Of a DNA stretch of 64,000 nucleotides, positions 18,226-27,640 are shown piece after piece. Each line of letters begins with the position of its first letter. The stretch's first letter is position 1. Source of the stretch: JAHDCJ01 sp039028895 (GTDB lineage: Bacteria; Bacteroidota; Bacteroidia; Chitinophagales; Saprospiraceae); contig JBCCHF010000029.1 of NCBI GenBank assembly GCA_039028895.1, forward strand, positions 1 through 64,000. The letters are read 5' to 3'. A program made the position numbers and the translations under genes. The notes beneath the pieces are model-generated. The model worked only from the letters and a program-made list of their open reading frames with translations. It did no database searches and was not told the origin of the DNA.

Positions 18226-21200
18226 ATGAAAACGGATCAAATCTTCATTGGTCAAAACACCTTTCAAAAAAGCGTTTCTGACATCACGGGAAAATATATC
18301 CAATTGGATGGCGAATCATTTTACCAGATCGCCAATTATGACCAGATGCGACCTTTCTTCATGACGATTGTAAGCGATTCTGACCATTGGATGTTCATTT
18401 CAAGCAACGGCGCATTAACCGCAGGAAGAAGAAATCCTGAAAACGCACTTTTCCCTTATTATTCTGACGACAAGATCCACGATTCTGCTGATCTCACAGG
18501 TAGCAAAACTATTATTCTTGCCGCTAAAGACGACAAAACCTTCCTTTGGGAGCCTTTTTCTGACAAATACGAAGGGATTTACAAAATCAGGAGAAATATT
18601 TATAAAAACGTATATGGTAACAAGGTCATCTTCGAAGAAACCAATGGCGATCTTGATCTTACATTTTCTTATAGTTGGTCTTTCTCTGATGACTACGGAT
18701 TTGTTAAAACATCATACCTGAAAAATAACAGAGAAGAGGGTTCTGATATTCGGATATTAGATGGTATACAAAACATTCTGCCTTATGGAGTAGACCCTGG
18801 TCTGCAAGAAGGGAGCAGTACCCTTGTTGATGCCTATAAAAAGAATGAACTTCTGCCTGAATTGAAGTTAGGGCTTTATCGTTTGAGTTCTATTCCTGTA
18901 GACAAAGCAGAACCATCAGAAGCCTTAATAGTAAACTCTGTGTGGGCAACTGGTCTCGACCAATTCGAGGTATTATTATCCTCGGTTCAGGTTGACGATT
19001 TTCGTACAGGAAAAGCAGTTACTCAGGAAGTGGATGTCAGAGCAGAAAGAGGTGCATATTTTGTCACAAGCAGTTTCACACTTCCAGCAAAGGCTAAATC
19101 CGAATGGTACCTGGTAGCAGAACTCGGGCAAGACACTTCTGATATTGTTCGTCTTTCTTCAAAACTCAAATCTCCTGAATTACTGTTGCCTGCTATCCTT
19201 AAGGATATTGATGCAGGCACGGAAAACCTGGCCAAAATAGTAGCAGGTGCGGATGGGCTCCAGTTAACTAATAACCAAGATATGTCTAACAGGCACTTCT
19301 CCAACGTCTTGTATAATGTTATGCGTGGAGGAGGGTTTTGGCATAATTATCGGGTAAATACAGCGGATTTAATCTCTTTTCTAAAACATTACAATAAATC
19401 CGTTGCAGAAAATCATATGCAATTTCTCACAAACCTTCCTCATCAAATTGATTATCCCGATTTGATTAAGTCAGCCAGTGAGATCAATGACCCGGACCTC
19501 ACCAGACTTGTATATGAATATATGCCCATTTCATTCAGCAGAAGGCACGGTGATCCAAGTCGCCCATGGAATAAGTTCTCAATTGAGGTGAAGGATGATG
19601 AAGGAGCCGAAGTATTATACTATCAAGGAAATTGGCGGGATATCTTTCAAAATTGGGAAGCGCTTGGTGTCTCCTATCCGGCCTACATTGAAAGTATGAT
19701 CTGTAAATTCGTTAATGCTTCTACCATTGATGGATACAACCCATACAGGGTCACCAGAGATGGTATCGATTGGGAAATCGTTGAACCGGATGATCCATGG
19801 TCATATATTGGATATTGGGGTGATCATCAAATCATCTACCTGTTAAAGTTGCTGGAAATATCAAAGAAACATCATCCTGCAGTGCTCGATAGCATGCTAA
19901 ATGATGAAATTTTCAGTTTCGCCAATGTGCCCTATCGCATAAAATCATATCATGAACTCCTGGAGAATCCTTTTGATACGGTTGACTTCGACCATGAATT
20001 GGAGACGTTAATTCAATCGAGAGTTCAAAATGAAGGTGCTGATGGAAAACTAACCTGGAAAGCCGATGGCAGTGTCTATTTGGTTAACCTGGTGGAAAAA
20101 TTACTGATTCCTGTTTTGGTGAAATGCTCCAATTTTATTCCTGAAGCCGGTATCTGGTTAAACACTCAACGTCCTGAGTGGAACGATGCCAATAATGCCC
20201 TGGTGGGCCGCGGCGTTTCCATGGTTACTCTCTACTATATGCGTCGGTACCAGGCTTTTCTTGACAAACTTTTTCAAGAATCTGCCCAGGACACCTTTAA
20301 AACCTCAAGTGAGACCTTCAAATTACTGGAGACTATCACCAATACCTTTGAACAATTCCACGGATTATTAGAGGGGCCAATTTCAGATGCCAATCGAAAA
20401 GCCATCCTTGACAATCTTGGAAAAGCAGGTAGTCGGCACCGAACAAATATTTATAATAATGGCCCTTCCGGAAATTCTGTCCAGGTTGATACCGCAGCAA
20501 TCCGAAAGTTCATTTCACTCTCATTAGACTTTTTTGATCATTCTATAAAAGCCAATAAACGGGAAGATGGGCTTTACCATGCCTACAATCTCATGACAGC
20601 TACAGATGATGGCGTTTCTGTTGATTTTCTTTATGAAATGCTTGAAGGTCAGGTCTCGGTCCTGAGTTCTGGATATCTCTCAGCAGGTGAATGCCTGGAG
20701 GTCATGAAAGCACTAAGAAACAGCTCATTATACCGGGAAGATCAACATAGCTATATTCTTTATCCAGACAGGAAATTGCCCAGGTTCACGGAAAAGAATA
20801 ACATACCTGCTGATCAGGCGATGAGCTCTAAACTAATTGCGGCCTTAGACAATGATGGCAATAGAAGCCTGGTTGATAAAGATATTAACGGTCACTTCCA
20901 CTTTAATGGTCAATTCAGGAATGCCAATGATGTCAAAGCTGCTTTAGCCTCGCTAAAGGAAGAAGGCTATGAAACACTTGTAAAGGAAGAACAGGAATCC
21001 ATCCTCGCTATTTTTGAACAACTCTTTGACCATAAATCATTTACCGGCCGTTCTGGTACCTTTTATGGTTACGAGGGGTTGGGTTCCATTTATTGGCATA
21101 TGGTGTCCAAATTATTGCTTGCCGCAATGGAAAATTGCATGTCAGCCATAGAGTCAAGTGAAGACCACCACATCCTTGATCAGTTGATCGATTGTTATTA

Positions 21201-21678
21201 TGACGTAAGAGCGGGTATTGGTTTTAATAAAACCCCAGCCGAATATGGCGCATTCCCGTCAGATGCCTACTCGCATACCCCAGGAAATGCTGGCGCTCAG
21301 CAGCCAGGAATGACCGGACAGGTAAAAGAAGATATACTGGCAAGATTTGGTGAACTGGGCGTAATTGTGGAGCAAGGTGTTATATCCTTCGAACCCTTTC
21401 TTTTAAAGGATGAAGAGTACATTGATGCGCCTTCAGAATTTACATATTATGATATTCAGGGCCAACAACAAACGGAACAATTAGGGACAGGCTCTCTGGC
21501 TTTCACCTATTGCCAGGTGCCTGTAATCTATAGTAAGTCGGACAACCCTACCTTAACTGTTTCAATGTCAAATGGAGAGCAATTCACCAGGGAAAGTCCA
21601 AGTCTTACACTGATCGAAAGCCACGCTGTATTCAATCGCACCGGTGAGATCTCAAAGATTATCCTGAATGTGGATTAA
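18226..21678 (+). CDS. GH149-like beta-1,3-oligoglucan phosphorylase (putative)
   Basis: This 1150-residue protein lacks a signal peptide, so it is cytoplasmic. An N-terminal beta-sandwich region (about 1-290) includes GRRNPENALFPYY and IRRNIYKNVYGNKVIFEET. It is followed by a long alpha/alpha-barrel region with the motif WSYIGYWGDHQIIYLLKLLE, where Asp533 is a candidate catalytic acid, and by a small C-terminal beta domain. Size and layout fit the GH94-related phosphorylases, and most closely GH149, whose members phosphorolyse beta-1,3-glucan oligomers to glucose 1-phosphate. The GH16 and GH3 neighbours support this. Family placement is from memory of the architecture, without a search. The gene begins 10 bases after the GH-A hydrolase gene. 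A phosphorylase saves one ATP per glucose compared with hydrolysis. Confidence 0.6.
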   Translation: MKTDQIFIGQNTFQKSVSDITGKYIQLDGESFYQIANYDQMRPFFMTIVSDSDHWMFISSNGALTAGRRNPENALFPYYSDDKIHDSADLTGSKTIILAAKDDKTFLWEPFSDKYEGIYKIRRNIYKNVYGNKVIFEETNGDLDLTFSYSWSFSDDYGFVKTSYLKNNREEGSDIRILDGIQNILPYGVDPGLQEGSSTLVDAYKKNELLPELKLGLYRLSSIPVDKAEPSEALIVNSVWATGLDQFEVLLSSVQVDDFRTGKAVTQEVDVRAERGAYFVTSSFTLPAKAKSEWYLVAELGQDTSDIVRLSSKLKSPELLLPAILKDIDAGTENLAKIVAGADGLQLTNNQDMSNRHFSNVLYNVMRGGGFWHNYRVNTADLISFLKHYNKSVAENHMQFLTNLPHQIDYPDLIKSASEINDPDLTRLVYEYMPISFSRRHGDPSRPWNKFSIEVKDDEGAEVLYYQGNWRDIFQNWEALGVSYPAYIESMICKFVNASTIDGYNPYRVTRDGIDWEIVEPDDPWSYIGYWGDHQIIYLLKLLEISKKHHPAVLDSMLNDEIFSFANVPYRIKSYHELLENPFDTVDFDHELETLIQSRVQNEGADGKLTWKADGSVYLVNLVEKLLIPVLVKCSNFIPEAGIWLNTQRPEWNDANNALVGRGVSMVTLYYMRRYQAFLDKLFQESAQDTFKTSSETFKLLETITNTFEQFHGLLEGPISDANRKAILDNLGKAGSRHRTNIYNNGPSGNSVQVDTAAIRKFISLSLDFFDHSIKANKREDGLYHAYNLMTATDDGVSVDFLYEMLEGQVSVLSSGYLSAGECLEVMKALRNSSLYREDQHSYILYPDRKLPRFTEKNNIPADQAMSSKLIAALDNDGNRSLVDKDINGHFHFNGQFRNANDVKAALASLKEEGYETLVKEEQESILAIFEQLFDHKSFTGRSGTFYGYEGLGSIYWHMVSKLLLAAMENCMSAIESSEDHHILDQLIDCYYDVRAGIGFNKTPAEYGAFPSDAYSHTPGNAGAQQPGMTGQVKEDILARFGELGVIVEQGVISFEPFLLKDEEYIDAPSEFTYYDIQGQQQTEQLGTGSLAFTYCQVPVIYSKSDNPTLTVSMSNGEQFTRESPSLTLIESHAVFNRTGEISKIILNVD

Positions 21679-21781
21679 ACTGTAAGATCCAATACCTGAT
21701 CTTTAGCTTTTACGGCATTATCTTGATTTTTGGTACTTAGGGTTAGTATTTGCCTGTATAACGCTTATCTTAACTCCTATT

Positions 21782-24085
21782 ATGATTAAGCGATTATTCT
21801 TCTTATTAAGCCTCCTGGGCGCTGTTCTTGTATTCGAAAGTTGTAAAGATTCTACAGCAAATTACCACGACAGTAGCAATTCCAGGAAAGTATCTACTAC
21901 ATCAAATCCTGAAATTCAGAAAAAGGTAACTGAACTGATGTCAAAAATGTCGCTCGAAGACAAGGTCGGAGAGATGACCCAGTTGACTATCGACATGCTG
22001 CTTGAAGGTCGGACTTTCAACATAAAAGAGCCTCAGCGATTTGACCAGGCCAAATTGGAAAAGGCATTGGTCGACCACAGGGTGGGGTCCATTCTTAATG
22101 TGGCGGGGCATGCATATCCTCTCGAGCGCTGGCATGAAATGATGGATACGATCCACCAATATGCCATGAAAAAGGATACTAAGATTCCTGTTCTATACGG
22201 TATTGATGCCATTCATGGTGCTAACTACACATTGGGGTCAACCCTATTCCCACAACAAATCGGGATGGCCGCCTCATTCGACAGGGAATTGACCACAGAA
22301 ATAGGCCGAATCACCGCCTATGAGACCGCAGCTTCATGGATTCCATGGACTTTCTCACCAGTAGCCGATTTAGGCAGAGATCGCCGATGGCCAAGGGTAT
22401 GGGAAGGTTTTGGAGAAGATGTTTATGTGACTCAGGAATTAACCAAAGCGCTTACAGTAGGTTACCAGGGTGAAGATATCGCTGACCCATACCGGGTTGC
22501 AGCTTGTCTGAAACACTATCTCGGGTACAGTGTTCCTCTCGTTGGTAAAGACAGGACTCAGGCGCTTATTCCCAAACGACAACTATTCGAATATCATGTT
22601 CCTCCTTTTAAAGCTGGTATTGATGCTGGTGCCAAAACGGTAATGGTATGTTCGGGAGAGGTCAACGGTATTCCTGTTCATGCAGACAAATATTTACTTA
22701 CGGATTTACTGCGTGATGAATTAGGATTTGAAGGCCTCCTCGTTACAGACTGGGACGATATCAATTATTTATATGAAAGGCATAAAGTAGCTAAAGACTA
22801 CAAAGATGCTATCCGAATTTCCATCAATGCTGGTATTGATATGAGTATGGTCCCGGTTGATCTCGATTTCCCGGTTTTATTGGCTGAACTCGTCCGTGAA
22901 GGTGAAGTGCCAATGAGTCGCATCGACGAATCTGTTCGCAGGATTCTCACCTTAAAATTTGAATTGGGGCTTTTCGACGCTCCTTATCCAAAAGACACTG
23001 ACTTTTCAGACTTTGCTTCGGCAAAACACATCGCAACCAGCCTTAAAGCTGCTTCCGAATCCATTGTACTGGCAAAAAACGAAAAGAACCTGCTGCCATT
23101 ATCTAAGGATTCAAGAGTATTGGTTACCGGACCTACAGCAAATTCGATCACCGCCATGAATGGTGGTTGGAGCCGAACCTGGCAAGGTACAGACCCACAA
23201 TACAACACGCCTGGAAAATTGACGATTTCTGAGGCTATAAGCACATTGGTCGGAAAGTCGCAATTCACTTATGTTGAAGGTACCTCTTACAATGAAGCGG
23301 TAAACATCAATACTGCAGTCGCAGCTGCAAAAAAATCAGATGTTGTGGTCATATGCCTTGGGGAAATGCCCTATTGCGAAAAACCCGGTGATATCGATGA
23401 CCTTAATCTGCCCGATGCTCAAGCTGATATGGTTAATGCTATTGCTAAAACCGGAAAACCGATTGTGTTGGTTATGATTGGTGGAAGGCCGCGCATTATT
23501 TCACCCTTTGCCGATGCCGCAGACGCTATCATGCTCGGCTTTCTTCCAGGCCATGAAGGCGGAAAAGCCATTGCCAACTTACTTTTTGGCGATGCCAATC
23601 CATCTGCCAAATTACCTTTGACCTATCCCCGTTTTTCCAATTCACTTGAAACTTATGACCACAAATGGACTGATATCCAAAACAGGGATTTTTCTTTGAA
23701 TGGCTTTAATCCGCAATGGGATTTTGGTCATGGCTTGAGTTATACAACTTTTAAATACAGCAATATCAAATTAAATCAATCTGCTTTTGCACTTGACGAG
23801 GAAATTGAAATTTCTGTTGATATAGAAAACACGGGTAATTTAGCTGGAAAGGAAGCTGTACTATTATTCGTGGCAGATAAAGTTGCCAGTATTTCCCCTT
23901 CTGTCAGGCGCTTAAGGGGGTTTGAGAAAATAGAACTCCAACCTGGCGACAAGCGGACTGTAACATTCAACCTGTCTCCACAAGACCTATCTTTTGTTGG
24001 TATTGATTATGAATGGATTACCGAACCAGGAGCATTCGAAGTGCAGATCGGAGGGTTAACCACCAATTTTGAGATTATAGATTAA
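21782..24085 (+). CDS. bglX: GH3 beta-glucosidase lipoprotein
   Basis: This 767-residue protein has a lipoprotein signal with Cys21 (FESC), placing it in the periplasm or at the outer membrane. The GH3 N-terminal barrel carries YGIDAIHGANYTLG, the substrate-binding KHYLGY, and nucleophile Asp323 in LLVTDWDDI. The second (alpha/beta)6 domain has VVICLGEMPYCEKPGDIDDL, with candidate acid/base Glu residues in that loop. An Fn3-like domain (FDFGHGLSYTTFKYS and after) closes it. Order and length are those of BglX-type enzymes. It would release glucose from laminari-oligosaccharides. It is the last gene of the locus, 103 bases after the phosphorylase, so it may have its own promoter. Confidence 0.92.
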   Translation: MIKRLFFLLSLLGAVLVFESCKDSTANYHDSSNSRKVSTTSNPEIQKKVTELMSKMSLEDKVGEMTQLTIDMLLEGRTFNIKEPQRFDQAKLEKALVDHRVGSILNVAGHAYPLERWHEMMDTIHQYAMKKDTKIPVLYGIDAIHGANYTLGSTLFPQQIGMAASFDRELTTEIGRITAYETAASWIPWTFSPVADLGRDRRWPRVWEGFGEDVYVTQELTKALTVGYQGEDIADPYRVAACLKHYLGYSVPLVGKDRTQALIPKRQLFEYHVPPFKAGIDAGAKTVMVCSGEVNGIPVHADKYLLTDLLRDELGFEGLLVTDWDDINYLYERHKVAKDYKDAIRISINAGIDMSMVPVDLDFPVLLAELVREGEVPMSRIDESVRRILTLKFELGLFDAPYPKDTDFSDFASAKHIATSLKAASESIVLAKNEKNLLPLSKDSRVLVTGPTANSITAMNGGWSRTWQGTDPQYNTPGKLTISEAISTLVGKSQFTYVEGTSYNEAVNINTAVAAAKKSDVVVICLGEMPYCEKPGDIDDLNLPDAQADMVNAIAKTGKPIVLVMIGGRPRIISPFADAADAIMLGFLPGHEGGKAIANLLFGDANPSAKLPLTYPRFSNSLETYDHKWTDIQNRDFSLNGFNPQWDFGHGLSYTTFKYSNIKLNQSAFALDEEIEISVDIENTGNLAGKEAVLLFVADKVASISPSVRRLRGFEKIELQPGDKRTVTFNLSPQDLSFVGIDYEWITEPGAFEVQIGGLTTNFEIID

Positions 24086-24521
24086 AGAGATTGGATATTT
24101 TGGATTTATTATTCGGGATATTTAACCCTGGAATAAACAATAATACAATAAAAAAAGCCCTGCCAATACTTTCATTGACAAGGCCACCTAACCCAAACAA
24201 AAATTTATTTTCAAGTAAGAAAATTCTAATTAGTAATAACAAATGTACACTCTTAATTTGAAAAAATCAATTTCAAACCACTAATTCTAAAATGAGTGGT
24301 ACAAAGTTATTTAAAAGACTATAAGCCTCCAGGAACAAGGGGGAAATAAAATGTGGATAGTGGGAACTTTTAGGAGTGTTGCTCTTAAAAGTTGTACGAA
24401 TTTAATGTTTTCATTTCTTTAATGCAAAAAGAATTTCAAGGTAACCTCGAATTTTGAAAAAAAAAGGCAAATAATTTCAAAACAATTTTCAACCAAATCG
24501 AAAAAAACCGTTTAGCTAGCC
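24086..24521. other. Intergenic region between convergent operons
   Basis: These 436 bases separate the plus-strand glucan locus from the minus-strand glycan cluster. They are A+T-rich with no open reading frame of note. Apart from the hairpin at 24157-24184 and long A- and T-tracts, I see no RNA gene or repeat. Confidence 0.6.
24157..24184 (-). terminator. Imperfect terminator between convergent operons
   Basis: GCCCTGCCAA at 24157-24166 pairs with TTGACAAGGC at 24175-24184 with two mismatches. Read on the minus strand the stem is followed by a run of seven T, which fits termination of the transcript ending in the SMR gene, although the stop codon is about 340 bases upstream. The plus-strand glucan transcript could also stop here. 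Confidence 0.45.
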
Positions 24522-24893
24522 TTAACTCGGGGCATCACCCTTCAAACCAATGATTCCGATAAGGATAAAACCCATAAAAATAATCTGCTTGTAGCTGAAG
24601 GGTTCTCCAAAATAAGTCACATCAATAATTTTCGAACCGATCAGCGCCAACCCCATCCACACACCAAATGCCGTTGAAGCTGAAATCCCTTTCATGGCCA
24701 TGGCAAATAAAATGATATTCGCAATGCCGAAACCAATGTATCCAAGTAATGGCAATAAAGTTTGGAAAGGCTCAGGTGATGAGAAAAACTCAGACCAACT
24801 GATCTGTTTGATCTTTGAAATGCTGAGGTATTTTATACTGTAAATCCAACAGACTTCCATGATAGAAGCGAAAACCAGGTATATCCAATGCAT
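24522..24893 (-). CDS. Small multidrug resistance (SMR) family transporter
   Basis: This 123-residue protein has four hydrophobic helices. The conserved membrane glutamate is Glu13 in YLVFASIMEVCWIYSIKYL, and the third and fourth helices carry GISASTAFGVWMGLALIGSKIIDVTYFGEPFSYKQIIFMGFILIGIIGLK. This pattern (Gly-Val-Trp, then Gly-E-x-F) belongs to the SMR group that includes SugE/Gdx and EmrE. Members exchange protons for guanidinium or lipophilic cations; some relatives flip lipid-linked sugars. As last gene of the glycan cluster it could serve either purpose. It starts 27 bases after the desaturase-family gene, so co-transcription is likely. It is slightly longer than usual (105-115) because of an extended first loop. 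Confidence 0.85.
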   Translation of the reverse strand: MHWIYLVFASIMEVCWIYSIKYLSISKIKQISWSEFFSSPEPFQTLLPLLGYIGFGIANIILFAMAMKGISASTAFGVWMGLALIGSKIIDVTYFGEPFSYKQIIFMGFILIGIIGLKGDAPS

Positions 24894-24920
24894 GGTATTT
24901 TGATTTTGGTTATAACCGGA

Positions 24921-25850
24921 TTAAACCACCAGTTCCTCCGGTTCAGGTTCGGTGACAGGCGGCTTTTTATGCACTGGTTCCTCATAGGAAGGTGCCGGCC
25001 TAAAAAATGAACCTCGAACAAAGTCCCACAGTTTGAAACGGAAATAATAATACTTTTTAAACCAGCTTTTACTTTCAAGCCTGTCGATATCAAACCTGAA
25101 AACAGAAAAGATATGCTGTGCAAAATAGTCTTTCGGAAAACGGTAAGGCAACCCAAAGCGAATAGGCTTGATGCCCGGGTTATAAGCCGTCCCGAATATC
25201 CAGTCAAAGAATGCGAACTTGGTTGCGTAATTTTTGAAAAAGACGATCTTATGATCAGCATGGTGCCATTGATGCATTTCAGGACCGTTGATGATGTATT
25301 GTAACCATCCTGTCCTGACATTGATATTCGAATGGATATACATGCCCCATGTCGCATCCAATAAGGCCTTGATCGGCACTACAGCAGGATGAGCCCCTAA
25401 CAAAATAATTGGAGCGAATTCAATGGTTTGATTAATTATGATTTCTCCGGCATGCGAACGGGAACCAGCCAACCAGTCAACATCTTTTACAGAATGATGA
25501 GCTTCATGTGTTCTCCAAAGCACCTTGCTTTCATGCTGCCAGCGATGGAACCAGTAAATGTAGAAGTCATGTACAAGCAGGAAAAAGATGACTTGCACCC
25601 AGATCGGCCAATCAGAAACCACCTGTAAAGCCGACAAATGAAACTTGTCATCAAGTGGCAAAATGATCAGATCAAATATGAGGATCTTGAGAAAATAGCT
25701 CTGGATAAGGGTATACCAGACAAGATCAACCCAAAATCCTTCCCTGATAAAAGGCAAACCTTTCTTATATGGAAAGAACCTTTCGAGGGTGACCATCAGG
25801 ATAACCCAAAAAACAAGAATTGAAGTTGTTATTAATTCGAGCTGGCCCAT
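24921..25850 (-). CDS. Sterol desaturase/fatty acid hydroxylase family di-iron membrane protein
   Basis: This 309-residue integral membrane protein shows the three histidine clusters of the family: HDFYIYWFHRWQH (His94, His102, His106), HEAHH (His115, His118, His119) and HQWHHADH (His193-His200). These bind a di-iron centre used to hydroxylate or desaturate lipid chains. Hydrophobic helices precede each cluster. The C-terminal 30 residues are Pro/Glu-rich. It follows the NeuB-type gene after 52 bases and precedes the SMR gene. It may modify a membrane lipid, perhaps the lipid part of the surface glycan, but the substrate cannot be read from sequence. Confidence 0.88.
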   Translation of the reverse strand: MGQLELITTSILVFWVILMVTLERFFPYKKGLPFIREGFWVDLVWYTLIQSYFLKILIFDLIILPLDDKFHLSALQVVSDWPIWVQVIFFLLVHDFYIYWFHRWQHESKVLWRTHEAHHSVKDVDWLAGSRSHAGEIIINQTIEFAPIILLGAHPAVVPIKALLDATWGMYIHSNINVRTGWLQYIINGPEMHQWHHADHKIVFFKNYATKFAFFDWIFGTAYNPGIKPIRFGLPYRFPKDYFAQHIFSVFRFDIDRLESKSWFKKYYYFRFKLWDFVRGSFFRPAPSYEEPVHKKPPVTEPEPEELVV

Positions 25851-25902
25851 ATGCTAATTAACGCTGCCTCTGCTTTTATCGTTTGTCTCCTCCTGATTGA
25901 AA

Positions 25903-26772
25903 TTATTTTACAACTCTAAGCTTCTTGCGGGCGCCCATTTCTGACTCGTAAACTTTCTTGACACCATCTCCCATAGCTTTTTCAATATCGCGGATATCTT
26001 TTACCAATCTTCTCATGCCTCCCGGTTCAACAGATGCTGCCTGGTCAGAGCCCCACATCGCACGATCGAGCGTGAAATGCCTCTCTATAAATGTAGCACC
26101 CATAGATACTGCTGCCAACGTTGTAGCTAATCCGGTTTCATGACCGGAGTAACCAATCGGCACACCCGGATACTTATCTTCTAGCGTATGGATCATGCGC
26201 AGGTTCAGCTCTTCAGGCTTACATGGATAGGTCGATGTCGAATGTGCAATAAGCAGATTTTCCAATCCGATAGCTTTCACACCACCTTCTATCTCTTCCA
26301 TGGTAGACATACCAGTTGAAATCATCAATGGTTTGCCGGTATCAATTTTCTTCTGCAATAATTCGTGGTCTGTCAATGAAGCAGAAGCCGCTTTGTAAAT
26401 TACAGGATTGAATTGTTCCAGGAAATCAACTGATGGCTGATCCCAACAGGAAGCAAACCAGTCAATACCTTTTTTCTTGCAATGCTCATCGATCTCCTGG
26501 TAATCTTCAAGGCCGAATTCAACTTTATAACGATATTCCATATAAGTCATGCGACCCCATGGTGTGTCACGTTCAATATTGCGTTGTTCCATAGGCACAC
26601 ATACTTCAGGCGTCCTTTTCTGGAACTTAACGGCGTCGCAACCGGCTTCTGCCGCTTTGTCAATTAGCATTTTTGCGATATCGAGCGAACCATTGTGATT
26701 GATCCCGATTTCTGCAATGATGTAAACGGGGTGTCCTACCCCGATCTTTCTTCCATTTCTAAGTGTTATCAT
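25903..26772 (-). CDS. NeuB-family ulosonic acid synthase lacking the SAF domain
   Basis: I chose the ATG at 26772, giving MITLRNGRKIGVGHPVYIIAEIGINHNG; the longer frame from 26817 adds a leader unlike the family and overlaps the preceding SDR gene. The 289-residue product is a TIM-barrel with NeuB hallmarks: AEIGINHNG, DAVKFQKRTPE, LMISTGMSTMEEI, HSTSTYPCKPEELNL, IGYSGHETG and IERHFTLDRAMWGSD. NeuB enzymes condense phosphoenolpyruvate with a sugar to give a nonulosonic acid. The usual C-terminal SAF (antifreeze-like) domain of about 60 residues is absent; the protein stops after GARKKLRVVK. The WGSDQ replaces the common GPDH. The acceptor sugar may therefore differ from ManNAc. It is part of the cluster at 24.5-35.4 kb. 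Confidence 0.85.
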   Translation of the reverse strand: MITLRNGRKIGVGHPVYIIAEIGINHNGSLDIAKMLIDKAAEAGCDAVKFQKRTPEVCVPMEQRNIERDTPWGRMTYMEYRYKVEFGLEDYQEIDEHCKKKGIDWFASCWDQPSVDFLEQFNPVIYKAASASLTDHELLQKKIDTGKPLMISTGMSTMEEIEGGVKAIGLENLLIAHSTSTYPCKPEELNLRMIHTLEDKYPGVPIGYSGHETGLATTLAAVSMGATFIERHFTLDRAMWGSDQAASVEPGGMRRLVKDIRDIEKAMGDGVKKVYESEMGARKKLRVVK

Positions 26773-26791
26773 GAAGTTTTTTTTAGTCTGT

Positions 26792-27598
26792 TTACATTGC
26801 GGTCCAGCCACCATCAACCACGAGATTGGCCCCTGTCATATAGGCGGATGCATCGCTGGCCAGAAACACAATTGCCCCCTTATAATCATTAGGTTGAGCC
26901 ATCCTGCCAGTAGCCGTTTTATTGCTATAATTATTGATAAACCAATCGTCCTGATCATTCTCAACACCACCTGGTGATAACGTATTCACACGTACACCAT
27001 CTTTACCCCAATAAGCCGCCAGGAAGCGGGTAAAATTAATCACTGCACCTTTGGTAGCTGGGTAAGCCGGAGATTTGTGGAACGTCTGCACGCCTTCGTT
27101 ATTGCGGTAAATCGACTGATCCGGGCCAACAATACCATAAGTTGAGGCAACATTGATGATGCTGCCACTCCCCTGTTTTGCCATTGGTGTGCCAAACACT
27201 TGTGAGCACAGAAACACCCCGGTTACATTTACATCCAGCGACTTTTGCCAGGCATCAAGCGGGTAGTGCTCGAATTTTGAAAGTTCAGCGGCCATTGCTG
27301 GATTTTCAAACATATCATTTACAGCAGCATTGTTTACCAAAACATCGATCTTGCCGTATTGTTCCAAAACGGCATCTCTTATTTGTTCCAGTGAACTAAT
27401 ATTGGTAACATTGACAGCATATCCCATATGTCCTTCTCCCGGTAATTCATTCGCTACGTCAGTACTTTTCGCTCCATCTAAATCTGCCACAATTACCTTG
27501 GCACCAGCCTCAGCCAGAGCTTTACAATGGAATCGCCCAAGCAAACCGCATCCTCCGGTAACTATCGCAACTTTTCCATCTAGATTAAAAAGGTCCAT
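26792..27598 (-). CDS. SDR-family NAD(P)-dependent oxidoreductase
   Basis: This 268-residue classical short-chain dehydrogenase has a cofactor motif TGGCGLLG (residues 14-21), Asp40 after the second strand (favouring NAD), NNAA (90-93), catalytic Ser153, and Tyr180-x3-Lys184 in AYPATKG. The C-terminal DGGWTAM is standard. Such SDRs oxidise or reduce a sugar hydroxyl or keto group. It lies 19 bases upstream of the NeuB-type gene, and SDRs of this type often accompany NeuB in legionaminic and related pathways. The substrate is inferred to be a sugar intermediate of this cluster. Confidence 0.88.
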   Translation of the reverse strand: MDLFNLDGKVAIVTGGCGLLGRFHCKALAEAGAKVIVADLDGAKSTDVANELPGEGHMGYAVNVTNISSLEQIRDAVLEQYGKIDVLVNNAAVNDMFENPAMAAELSKFEHYPLDAWQKSLDVNVTGVFLCSQVFGTPMAKQGSGSIINVASTYGIVGPDQSIYRNNEGVQTFHKSPAYPATKGAVINFTRFLAAYWGKDGVRVNTLSPGGVENDQDDWFINNYSNKTATGRMAQPNDYKGAIVFLASDASAYMTGANLVVDGGWTAM

Positions 27599-27640
27599 AT
27601 CTTGAATTCTGAGGTACTTTTTATTGTCCTCTTTTTTAAA

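Noticed and set aside
24833..25357. 174-codon open frame on the minus strand
   Set aside because: It overlaps the sterol-desaturase-family gene in another frame; the di-iron histidine clusters of the latter decide the frame.
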